Shown here piece by piece: positions 6,977 to 13,882 of a stretch of DNA of 20,570 bases (within the stretch, counting starts at the first letter, position 1; every line of letters begins with the position of its first letter). The DNA comes from Candidatus Blautia intestinipullorum (GTDB lineage Bacteria; Bacillota; Clostridia; Lachnospirales; Lachnospiraceae). The notes beneath the pieces are model-generated. The model made no database searches. It worked only from the letters and a program-made list of their open reading frames with translations, and was not told the DNA's origin. A program made the position numbers and the translations under genes. Location of the stretch: the NCBI GenBank assembly GCA_019120475.1, contig DWVA01000094.1, positions 1-20,570 of the forward strand. Direction: 5' to 3'.

Positions 6977-7942
6977 CTACCGTATATAGATTCCGTCTTT
7001 TCCCACAAAAGCCCCCTCCGGGCAAAGTTCTCTCCACAGGCCGCCGCCCTGCTCCGTCAGGAATCCATAGTCCTCTTCCATCAAGTGACGGAAGATCGTT
7101 TTTGGCATGCCGAAGCGAAGAGTTCTTTCCTCTCCTTCTTTTCCTTCCTGAGTAAAACACGGAAGAGCAACGGCGGCTTCCGCCCGTTCTCCCTCAAATC
7201 TTATTCCTGCCCCGCATTCCAGAAGGGTCTCAAAAACAGGCCGGTAATAGGCTTTCAGAAATTGTTCCCGATAAAACTGTACCGCCTCCCCCTGTTTCGG
7301 TTTGGGATCCCGTACTACGCCGCAGAGATAGCTTCTCTCATAATATGTCATACATACGGCTGCAGGATCCGGGCTTTTTCCGTTTACAGTGGCAATGGCT
7401 TCTACCTGCTGCCGTCCCTTCCTCAGGGCCTGTTCCCTGCGATTGCTGCCGCCTTTTGCTTCCCAGACGCTCCAGGAATCCTTATCTATACAGTAGCCGA
7501 TCATGTCCGGCCTCCATTCACCGGCAAAAAAGTCGATAAATCCGTCCCCGTTCATTTTTTCTATCAGATTCAAATGACAAAGATAATCCACCCCGTAAAG
7601 GCGTCTGCTGATCAGCTTTGTAAAAAACATTCCAAGATAATAAGACATTACGCTTTTTTCTGAAGAATCCAGGTACGCGATCTTTTTTGACTTTTTCAGG
7701 CGATCCCCCTCGGTATCCAGGGCCGCTTCCACAAGAAAAATTTTGTAAAGCAGCTCCGCTTTCCTTTTTGCAAAATAAGCGGGAGTCAGCCGCTGCACCG
7801 GCATCCCACAGGTAAATACCGCATGGAGCAGTTCCCTGCTGCTGAATTCCAGCTCCATCGTTTCACCGGACAGCCCCGTAGTATTGTCGCAGTCTTCAAG
7901 TTCCAAAGAAATCGTATAAGTTTTATCCTCTGTTAAAATCAT
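6977..7942 (-). CDS. Orphan protein with PD-(D/E)XK nuclease-like signature, 321 aa
   Basis: I do not recognise a named family. The middle of the protein carries RPDMIGY, then WSVWEAKGGSN 15 residues on, then EQALRKGRQQV. This gives D146, E161 and K163 plus a downstream Gln/Arg helix, the layout of a PD-(D/E)XK (restriction-endonuclease-like) active site. Residues 1-30 look like a small beta sheet, and 60-80 a helix with glutamates. No helicase, methylase or DNA-binding domain is attached, and no defence gene lies beside it. The open frame starts ten codons upstream at a TTG (7972). The ATG at 7942 has AAGGGG six bases before it and is preferred. A promoter with an extended -10 lies at 8012-8041. 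It may be a nuclease, or an inactive nuclease-fold protein. Confidence 0.8.
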   Translation of the reverse strand: MILTEDKTYTISLELEDCDNTTGLSGETMELEFSSRELLHAVFTCGMPVQRLTPAYFAKRKAELLYKIFLVEAALDTEGDRLKKSKKIAYLDSSEKSVMSYYLGMFFTKLISRRLYGVDYLCHLNLIEKMNGDGFIDFFAGEWRPDMIGYCIDKDSWSVWEAKGGSNRREQALRKGRQQVEAIATVNGKSPDPAAVCMTYYERSYLCGVVRDPKPKQGEAVQFYREQFLKAYYRPVFETLLECGAGIRFEGERAEAAVALPCFTQEGKEGEERTLRFGMPKTIFRHLMEEDYGFLTEQGGGLWRELCPEGAFVGKDGIYIR

Positions 7943-8011
7943 TACTTTCCCCTTATATACACAGTCTGTCAAAAATCATAAGTAAGCTGCAGACAGCATC
8001 TATTTTTTTAA

Positions 8012-8041
8012 ATTATATCATTTCCCCAAGGATGTGCGCAA
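8012..8041 (-). promoter_or_regulatory. Candidate promoter of the PD-(D/E)XK-like gene
   Basis: On the minus strand, TTGCGC (8041-8036), an 18-bp spacer and a perfect TATAAT (8017-8012) preceded by TGA, giving an extended -10. It is 70 bp before the ATG at 7942. The -35 is poor, the -10 excellent. Confidence 0.55.
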
Positions 8042-8074
8042 GAACAAAGCTGAAAGGCGGTTACGATAAAACAA

Positions 8075-8136
8075 AAAATCCCTTTCTGCGAAAGACGCGA
8101 CATCATGTCTGTCTATTGACCGCAGAAAAGGATTTT
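8075..8136 (-). terminator. Terminator after the secreted FN3/endolysin-like gene
   Basis: Arms at 8075-8090 and 8121-8136 form a 16-bp stem with one mismatch, closing a 30-base loop that itself contains GACATCATGTC. On the minus strand the structure ends in a run of six T. It begins 16 bp past the stop codon at 8153. Confidence 0.75.
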
Positions 8137-8152
8137 CTTTTTCATGAGCTTT

Positions 8153-9484
8153 CTATTTCATATAAGTTTTCAGCCAGGAGTAGACCTTCTCCTGTCTGGT
8201 CCTATAAGCGCCTACCTGATTTCCTGTATCTGTCTTCAGCGCATCATAAATACTATCAAGGGTGACCGGACGTTTTGTTTTATTAAGGATTCTGGTAACC
8301 GCTCCGTATCCTCCCTGATGCCGGACATTGATCAGCATTCCTACTGCTCTTGCCTCTGTGATCCCCAGTTTTCTGATCTCCTGCTCGTATTCTCTGATCT
8401 GCTCATACATAAGCTGATCCTGGCAGGCTTTCCCCGCATCCGTAGCAAGAATCTTCTGGATAATTTTCGCTCTTCCCGATTTTTTTGAAATTCTGTATGT
8501 AGACCAGTTTTTATTTACAACATCATTCCATACATAATTTTTAGGATCACATGCTTTCCATGTATCCGGATACTTATCATGAATCAGTTTCAGCAGTCTC
8601 TGTGCTTCCGTCGCGTACCACTGTCCTGCTCCGATGGTGATCGCATGTTCCGCACTGCTGTTAGTGTACGCTTCTGTGAAATCATCGTAGACCTGATTTT
8701 CATAAATCTGGCCGCCAGTCTCTACTGCATAAAGAATTTTTTTCATCACATTAAGCTGATAGCTGTTAAATTCAGAATAGCTGTTGGACGAAGATCCATT
8801 TGAGGAAGAGTTTCCTTTTGGCGTCGTAACGAGCCGGCTCTGAGTCATAGGCGCCAGATATCTGACATTTCCGCCTTTCTTATAAGCCCGGACACAGTAT
8901 ACATATTTTGTTCCGCCGGAAACTGTGGTATCCGCCATAGAACGCCTTGTTCTGTTCAGAACAGCGATCTGTTTCCATTTTTCACCTGCCGCTCTCCGGT
9001 AGACATAGTATCCGTCGCATCTGGAAACTCTTGTCCAGCTTATGTTTACTCTGCTGCTGGAAACAGCCCTGGCGATCACCGTAGTTTTTAACGGACGGGT
9101 AGCTCCTATCACAGGAGCAAAGATACTGTAAACATTCTTCCCGTTTTCTTTGCGGTAAGCGCGTACTCCGTACTGATAAGGCTTGCCGGATGTAAGATTG
9201 CGGTCAAGATAGGAAGTCGTGTTCCTGCTCACTACCCGTAGTCTTTTCCATGGAAGTCTCACGGACTCTCTCCGGTAGATCACATAACCCTGCGCAAGGG
9301 AGGATTTGTTCCACCGGATTCTGAGGGCAGCCGTACTGGAAGCCTGTACGGTTGCTGTTATCCGCTCATTTCGGATCGTTGCAGCCGCGTTTACCGGAAC
9401 ATCCGTGTAAAAAGCCGCGCTGACCATAAGCAGGACGGCCAGAGCCAGCGAAATAACCTGTTTATATATACTTCTTTTTTTCAT
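8153..9484 (-). CDS. Secreted protein with two FN3-like domains and an endolysin-like C-terminal domain, 443 aa
   Basis: This is a predicted exported cell-wall protein. Residues 1-34 are a signal peptide (MKKRSIYKQV, a hydrophobic core, a likely cut at VNAAA). Two fibronectin type III-like domains follow at about 43-130 and 131-222, each with a WxxxxxxxGYxVYRR pattern and a TxYxYxVRAYKK-like strand. A Ser/Asn/Gly linker (224-240) leads to a C-terminal domain of about 200 residues with ILYAVETGGQIYE, SSAEHAITIGAGQWY, NWSTYRISKKS and INVRHQGG. I recall this type of domain from Clostridial phage endolysins and cell-wall hydrolases with a lysozyme-like fold; the Glu in VETGG is a candidate catalytic residue. 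The substrate is presumably peptidoglycan, by inference. No other phage gene lies near. The ATG follows AAGGAAGGA at a rather long distance of 12 bases. Confidence 0.85.
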   Translation of the reverse strand: MKKRSIYKQVISLALAVLLMVSAAFYTDVPVNAAATIRNERITATVQASSTAALRIRWNKSSLAQGYVIYRRESVRLPWKRLRVVSRNTTSYLDRNLTSGKPYQYGVRAYRKENGKNVYSIFAPVIGATRPLKTTVIARAVSSSRVNISWTRVSRCDGYYVYRRAAGEKWKQIAVLNRTRRSMADTTVSGGTKYVYCVRAYKKGGNVRYLAPMTQSRLVTTPKGNSSSNGSSSNSYSEFNSYQLNVMKKILYAVETGGQIYENQVYDDFTEAYTNSSAEHAITIGAGQWYATEAQRLLKLIHDKYPDTWKACDPKNYVWNDVVNKNWSTYRISKKSGRAKIIQKILATDAGKACQDQLMYEQIREYEQEIRKLGITEARAVGMLINVRHQGGYGAVTRILNKTKRPVTLDSIYDALKTDTGNQVGAYRTRQEKVYSWLKTYMK

Positions 9485-9531
9485 CTTTCCATTCCATCCT
9501 TCCTTTCCCTCTTTTATAACACTCTTTCTAT

Positions 9532-9560
9532 ATTTTAAGAAATAATGGAATGAAAATCAA
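9532..9560 (-). promoter_or_regulatory. Candidate promoter of the secreted FN3/endolysin-like gene
   Basis: On the minus strand, TTGATT (9560-9555), a 17-bp spacer and TAAAAT (9537-9532), 47 bp before the ATG, in a very AT-rich stretch. Each box has one or two mismatches. Confidence 0.5.
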
Positions 9561-9629
9561 GTATTTTTTACAAAATATTATGGAATTATTACATTTATGT
9601 TAATATCTGTTTTTCAGCCGGAAGTATGT

Positions 9630-10499
9630 TTACCTTACATCGCCTACAAAAAACAAAGCCATGGTTCCCGGTCCGGAATGAGCCCCTATAGTAGCTCCTA
9701 CATGATTGATGATCTGCGTCTGCACCGGATATTTTTCTTTCACTTTTGCCGCAAGAAACTCTGCTTCCTCCTGACAGTCGCCGTGGCTGATAAAAACAGT
9801 GTCGCAGGAAGAACCGTAGCTTCCGATCTTTTTTTCCATAAGAGAAACAAGTTCCAGAATGGACTTCTTCCTTCCTCGTACTTTTCCGATGGGAATCAGT
9901 TTTCCCTCGTCATCCACATGAAGAACCGGCTTGATATTCAGCATGCCGCCAAGCACCGCCGTTGTCCTGGAAACACGTCCGCCTCTGTACAAATGGTTCA
10001 GGTCGTCTACAGTAAAAAGATGGACGATATTCTTTTTATGCTCCTCCGTCCAGCGGGCTGTTTCCTCCATATCCGCGCCCTCTTCCTTCATTTTCTGAGC
10101 CAGATGCACCAAAAGTCCCTGGCCTAAAGAAGCCGCAAGGGAATCCACCACAGTTATACGGCATTCCGGATATTCCTCCATCAGCTCCTGGGCGGCAATC
10201 CGGCAACTGTTGTATGTCCCGCTTAATCCTGAAGAAAATGCAATATGAAGGATATCCTTTCCTTCTTTCAGATATGGCTCAAAAAGCGCCCTGGCGTCAC
10301 TGGGATTTACCTGAGCGGTTGTAGGAAGAGAACCTGCCCTCATTTTCGCGTAAAATTCTTCCACCGGCATAAAGTTCTCATGAGAATAATGCTTTCCATC
10401 CATGGTATAGCTCAGATAAACGCATCCTACGCCATGCTGCGTATAATACTCTTCCGGAAGATCCGCATTGTTATCTGTGGTGATGATATAGTCTTTCAT
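9630..10499 (-). CDS. DegV family fatty-acid-binding protein (FakB-like), 289 aa
   Basis: DegV/FakB proteins hold a fatty acid for phosphorylation by the kinase FakA, feeding exogenous fatty acids into phospholipid synthesis. The sequence is complete: an N-terminal DYIITTDNNADLP, the ligand-site motif LPTTAQVNPSD, SSGLSGTYNS, VDSLAASLGQG, then the second-domain motifs LNHLYRGGRVS, LNIKPVL and GKVRGRKKS, and a C-terminal VGATIGAHSGPG. The length matches the family at about 280-290. The open frame runs 28 codons further to a GTG at 10583, but the ATG at 10499 has GGGAAGGG six bases before it and matches the family N-terminus. No fakA-like kinase is in the window. It appears to be a single-gene unit. 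Which fatty acid it binds cannot be told from sequence. Confidence 0.95.
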   Translation of the reverse strand: MKDYIITTDNNADLPEEYYTQHGVGCVYLSYTMDGKHYSHENFMPVEEFYAKMRAGSLPTTAQVNPSDARALFEPYLKEGKDILHIAFSSGLSGTYNSCRIAAQELMEEYPECRITVVDSLAASLGQGLLVHLAQKMKEEGADMEETARWTEEHKKNIVHLFTVDDLNHLYRGGRVSRTTAVLGGMLNIKPVLHVDDEGKLIPIGKVRGRKKSILELVSLMEKKIGSYGSSCDTVFISHGDCQEEAEFLAAKVKEKYPVQTQIINHVGATIGAHSGPGTMALFFVGDVR

Positions 10500-10636
10500 A
10501 ATATACCCTTCCCGGTCCGTTCCCCTTCCCTTTTCTTTCTGTGTCTGAAAGGAAAGAAGAAAGCCCTTATAAATTTTGCACACCCTGTCTCCGAAAAAAT
10601 TCTGACATTTTCAAAACAGGCATGTTATTTACATTC

Positions 10637-10665
10637 ATCATATCATCTGAGTCCCCGGCGTGCAA
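10637..10665 (-). promoter_or_regulatory. Candidate promoter of the degV-family gene
   Basis: On the minus strand, TTGCAC (10665-10660), a 17-bp spacer and TATGAT (10642-10637) preceded by TGA (extended -10). It begins just past the T run of the preceding terminator and is about 138 bp before the ATG. Confidence 0.5.
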
Positions 10666-10666
10666 G

Positions 10667-10725
10667 GAAAATCTGCCGTTCCGGGCCTTATCAGACTCTT
10701 GTCTTCTCCAGCCGGAAACGGCAGA
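10667..10725 (-). terminator. Terminator of the ftsEX-protease cluster
   Basis: Arms at 10712-10725 and 10672-10684 pair over 13 bp with one bulged T (TCTGCCGTTTCCGG with CCGGAACGGCAGA). TTTTCC follows on the minus strand. It lies 22 bp past the protease stop codon. Confidence 0.75.
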
Positions 10726-10746
10726 ACTCCCGCCGACAAACGCATC

Positions 10747-11925
10747 CTACTGTCCTTCCAGTATTTTCAGGGCCTCCTGAAGCTGATTGTCCTCCTCATG
10801 AGAGATTTCCTCTTTGTTCAGAAGCTCTGTGTCAAGCTTAACCTCAACATCCGGCTGGATCCCCACCTCATTGATGGAATTTCCCTTAGGCGTGTAGTAA
10901 TTGGATACAGTCAGCTTTACGGCGCTTCCATCCTCCAGCTGATGAACTGCCTGGACCACTCCTTTTCCGTAAGTAGTGGTCCCCACGATCGTCCCGATGC
11001 CATAATCCTTTACCGCTCCCGCAAAGATTTCTGAAGCGCTGGCGCTGCTTTCATTGACAAGGACCGCCAGCGGCATCTCCAGAGGAGTTTTCCCTTCGGA
11101 ATATTCTTCCTGGCGGTTTCCGTATTTATCCTCTGTATATACGATCAGACCTTCCGGCAGAATATCATTCAGAACTTCACAGACAGAAGTCAATAATCCT
11201 CCGGGATTGTTCCTGAGATCAATGACAAGGCGCTCCATCCCCTGTTCTTCCAGTTCTTCAAAGGTTTCCTCATATTGCCCCGGAGCAACTGCCGTAAACT
11301 GCGAAATCCGGATATAACCTGTTTTCCCGTCCAGCATTTCTCCAAATACAGAGGTGAGCTCCACATCCTGGACTTTTACGGAAATCTCCAAAGGCTCCTC
11401 CTGATCCTGTCGGTGGACTGTAAGCTTTACCTCCTTCTCTTGTGCATTTTTTATCATTTCCACAACCTGAGAAGCATCCATTTCCGTAATATCCTTTCCG
11501 TCTACAGCACTGATGACATCCCCTTCTTTCAGTCCCGCCTGGTCTCCCGGACCGTCCTCATAGCATTCCGCGATCTTTACTCCACCCTCCGGATTTTCCT
11601 GGATCGTTACTCCGATTCCTACATAAGATCCTTCCGTAGCGGAATTTTCCTGCTCATACTCTTCCTTTGTATAATAGCAGGAGTAAACGTCTCCAAGTCC
11701 GTAGACCAATCCCTTGTACAGACCTTCCGCCAGACTGTCCTCATCCTTTTCTCCAAGATATTCCTGGTCGATCAAAGCTTCCAGAAAACGCAGCTTCTGT
11801 ACATGTTCCGGATCTGAAAGGACTCCTCCGGCCATCCTGGTATAGCCGAAACAGGCTCCGGCCGCTACCGCAGACGCAGCCAGAATTCCGGTGATCACTC
11901 CTTTGATATATGCTTTATGCTTCAT
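10747..11925 (-). CDS. S41 carboxyl-terminal processing peptidase with PDZ domain, 392 aa
   Basis: This is a membrane-anchored CtpA/CtpB-type serine protease acting outside the cytoplasmic membrane. Residues 8-28 form an N-terminal anchor. Residues about 90-175 are a PDZ domain (YVGIGVTIQ, GPGDQAGLKEGDVISAVDG). The S41 core runs from about 190 to 365, with VIDLRNNPGG at 234-243, the catalytic serine S296 in NESSASASE, K321 in TYGKG and Q325, giving the complete Ser-Lys-Gln set with the standard 25-residue Ser-Lys spacing. The frame extends to a TTG at 11955, but the ATG at 11925 has AAAGGAG five bases away. It follows ftsX by 111 bp containing a hairpin. Bacillus also has ctpB next to ftsEX, and in other Firmicutes a related protease accompanies them. 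The substrate is unknown; envelope or hydrolase-control proteins are plausible. Confidence 0.95.
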   Translation of the reverse strand: MKHKAYIKGVITGILAASAVAAGACFGYTRMAGGVLSDPEHVQKLRFLEALIDQEYLGEKDEDSLAEGLYKGLVYGLGDVYSCYYTKEEYEQENSATEGSYVGIGVTIQENPEGGVKIAECYEDGPGDQAGLKEGDVISAVDGKDITEMDASQVVEMIKNAQEKEVKLTVHRQDQEEPLEISVKVQDVELTSVFGEMLDGKTGYIRISQFTAVAPGQYEETFEELEEQGMERLVIDLRNNPGGLLTSVCEVLNDILPEGLIVYTEDKYGNRQEEYSEGKTPLEMPLAVLVNESSASASEIFAGAVKDYGIGTIVGTTTYGKGVVQAVHQLEDGSAVKLTVSNYYTPKGNSINEVGIQPDVEVKLDTELLNKEEISHEEDNQLQEALKILEGQ

Positions 11926-11963
11926 GATATCTCCTTTTTTCGTGATAATGTTCAATAAAATAT

Positions 11964-12009
11964 ATACGGCATGAAGTCTGTTTATTTAAAACAAAACCTC
12001 ATGCCGTAT
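11964..12009 (-). terminator. Hairpin between ftsX and the protease gene, possible attenuator
   Basis: Perfect 11-bp arms (11964-11974 and 11999-12009) close a 24-base AT-rich loop. The minus strand continues as TATATTTTATTG. The perfect palindrome CTGCGGCCGCAG (12023-12034) lies just after the ftsX stop codon. The structure may reduce read-through into the protease gene or protect the ftsEX message. Confidence 0.45.
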
Positions 12010-12036
12010 GTGATAAGAGACTTCTGCGGCCGCAGC

Positions 12037-12942
12037 TTAAACTCTCAAATGTTTTCTGGTGGTCCAGAAGCTTCCGATCAGACCGATCCCGATTCCCAGA
12101 GCTATACTGATAGGCACCAGAACGCGGTATATCTGCAGCACAGGAATAAAGTCCACCACTCCTGTCAGCACATTGAATCTGGTAAGCACATATTCTACCG
12201 CTGTATTATACAGGAAATAAAGAGCTGTCAGCGGGATTGCCGCGCCGATGATCCCCAGAAGCATTCCCTCCAGGACAAAAGGCGCCCGCACAAAGGCGTC
12301 TGTAGCCCCGATATATTTCATGATTCCGATTTCCTCCTTGCGGACAGAAATACCAACCGATACGGTGTTGCTGATCAGGAAGATCGAGATCACAAGAAGT
12401 ATCACAATAATGATAATGGATGCGTAAGATACAAACTTATTAAAGGTTCCCAGCGTATTCGCCGCCTGTTCCGACTGCTCTACCTCGCGCACATGATCCA
12501 GACCTTCAATATAAGTGACCAAATCGCTCTGCATCTCTATCTGGTTCATATAAACCGCATAGTTGGCGGAGTTTACAAGAGGATTGTCATCCCGGAATCC
12601 CTCCGCCGCGTCTGATCCCTGAAAATACTGATCCTTAAATTCCTGCCATGCTTCATCGGCAGATGTGAATTCGATCTTTTCCACTTCCGGACGCTGCAGG
12701 ATCTGTTTGCCGATCTCGTCGATCTGTTCCTGGGTGGTTCCCTCGTCAAAAAACACGGTAATAGGCACTTCCTGTTCTACCTTATGAGCAATGTTGTCCA
12801 CATTGTTCACGATCGAATAGAACACACCCACCAAAAAAATACAGGCCGCCATGGTAAGAATCGACGCTATGGAAAACATCCAGTTTCTCTTTATATTTAC
12901 AATTCCCTGTTTCAGGGTAAACCACAATGTACTAGGCCTCAT
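12037..12942 (-). CDS. ftsX: Cell-division ABC transporter-like membrane subunit FtsX, 301 aa
   Basis: FtsX pairs with the ATPase FtsE to switch on peptidoglycan hydrolases across the membrane. One membrane helix lies at about 21-43. A large extracellular loop follows (about 44-165, starting VDNIAHKVEQEVPITVFFDE). Three further helices come after it, around 175-195, 220-245 and 270-292, with KEEIGIMKYIGAT between helices 2 and 3, typical of FtsX. The length is normal. The frame runs ten codons further upstream, but the ATG at 12942 has GGAGG five bases before it. That start lies inside ftsE, with an 11-base overlap, so translation is probably coupled. No EnvC/PcsB-like hydrolase gene follows. 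Confidence 0.96.
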   Translation of the reverse strand: MRPSTLWFTLKQGIVNIKRNWMFSIASILTMAACIFLVGVFYSIVNNVDNIAHKVEQEVPITVFFDEGTTQEQIDEIGKQILQRPEVEKIEFTSADEAWQEFKDQYFQGSDAAEGFRDDNPLVNSANYAVYMNQIEMQSDLVTYIEGLDHVREVEQSEQAANTLGTFNKFVSYASIIIIVILLVISIFLISNTVSVGISVRKEEIGIMKYIGATDAFVRAPFVLEGMLLGIIGAAIPLTALYFLYNTAVEYVLTRFNVLTGVVDFIPVLQIYRVLVPISIALGIGIGLIGSFWTTRKHLRV

Positions 12943-13615
12943 GATATCCTCCCTCTTTCTCATCGCTGACAATGACGCCTTCCTGCATGGTAACTACCCT
13001 CTTCTTCATTGCGTTTACAATCTCTTTATTATGAGTTACCACCAGTACTGTTGTTCCGCGCTCATTGATCTGCTCCAGAAGCTGCATGATCTCCTCAGAT
13101 GTCTTGGGATCCAGATTTCCGGTAGGCTCATCGGCCAGCAGAATATCCGGACGGTTCACCAATGCTCTGGCAAGCGCTACTCTCTGCTGTTCTCCGCCGG
13201 AAAGCTCATCCGGAAAAGATTTGTATTTTCCGGCAAGTCCCACTTCCTGGAGGACCTCCGGCACACGTTTACGGATCACTTTGCCCGGTCTTCCAATGAC
13301 TCTCTGGGCAAAGGCCACATTTTCATATACATTCCTGTCCTTCAGAAGGCGGAAATCCTGGAACACAACGCCGAGCTTCCTGCGGTATTTCGCAACACGC
13401 CGGTGCTTCATCGTCTCCAGACGCTCTCCGCTGACGATCATCTGTCCGCTGGTACTGTCAAGCTCCTTCATCAGCAGCTTGATCAGTGTCGACTTGCCGG
13501 ACCCGCTGCTTCCCACCACAAAGACAAACTCACCCTTGTCTACATGTAAGTTTGCATGGTTTACAGCCGGAAGGCCTTTTCCATAAGATTTACTTACATC
13601 AATCAGATCAATCAT
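12932..13615 (-). CDS. ftsE: Cell-division ATP-binding protein FtsE, 227 aa
   Basis: This is the cytoplasmic ATPase of FtsEX, which drives control of cell-wall hydrolases at division and elongation sites. Walker A GSSGSGKS is at 35-42, a Q-loop FQDFRLL follows, the signature LSGGEQQRVALARAL comes next, then Walker B ILLADEPTGNLD and the switch histidine in VVTHNKE. IDVSKSYGKG at the start is typical of FtsE. All ATPase elements are intact. The ATG at 13615 has GGAGG five bases before it; the longer frame to a TTG at 13648 has no such site. It overlaps ftsX by 11 bases. The 267-bp upstream region holds a hairpin and direct repeats resembling a WalR box. Confidence 0.97.
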   Translation of the reverse strand: MIDLIDVSKSYGKGLPAVNHANLHVDKGEFVFVVGSSGSGKSTLIKLLMKELDSTSGQMIVSGERLETMKHRRVAKYRRKLGVVFQDFRLLKDRNVYENVAFAQRVIGRPGKVIRKRVPEVLQEVGLAGKYKSFPDELSGGEQQRVALARALVNRPDILLADEPTGNLDPKTSEEIMQLLEQINERGTTVLVVTHNKEIVNAMKKRVVTMQEGVIVSDEKEGGYHEA

Positions 13616-13705
13616 AATGTCCTCCTCTGTTTCTGTTCTGCTGCTCAAAAGAAATCCAGCGTTTCTTTTTCATCTATCTTTTCTGCGCCGCCTGTAAACA
13701 TGAAA

Positions 13706-13730
13706 ATGCTGCCAGAGCCTCCGGCAGCAT
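13706..13730 (-). terminator. Hairpin in the ftsE upstream region
   Basis: ATGCTGCC and GGCAGCAT form an 8-bp stem with a 9-base loop; TTTTC follows on the minus strand. It may end transcription of the PucR/CdaR-type regulator gene. It would instead lie in the ftsE leader if the promoter is at 13755-13783. Confidence 0.5.
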
Positions 13731-13756
13731 CTCCCTGCATCTTGCGGCACAAATAT

Positions 13757-13784
13757 ATTAACGTTTTTGTAACAATGTTGTAAC
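13757..13784. promoter_or_regulatory. WalR-box-like direct repeats upstream of ftsEX
   Basis: On the plus strand TGTAAC (13768-13773), a 5-base gap and TGTAAC (13779-13784) match the Firmicute WalR box TGTWAH-N5-TGTWAH exactly. A weaker third copy, ATTAAC, sits at 13757-13762 with the same 11-bp period. Minus-strand boxes TTACAA (13783-13778) and TAATAT (13760-13755), spaced 17 bp, could be the ftsE promoter, so the repeats would overlap its -35. The binding protein is inferred. Confidence 0.5.
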
Positions 13785-13882
13785 ATATTTAGTGACGGAT
13801 TGCAAGCATTTTTCTTGTATTTTTCAGGATTTCATAAAAATTTCATATATGAAGCAGTTACTGAACAATGGATTTTCCGGTC

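Noticed and set aside
10500..10583. 28-codon N-terminal extension of the DegV-family protein
   Set aside because: It starts at GTG, runs through the ribosome site of the ATG at 10499, and does not match the family N-terminus.
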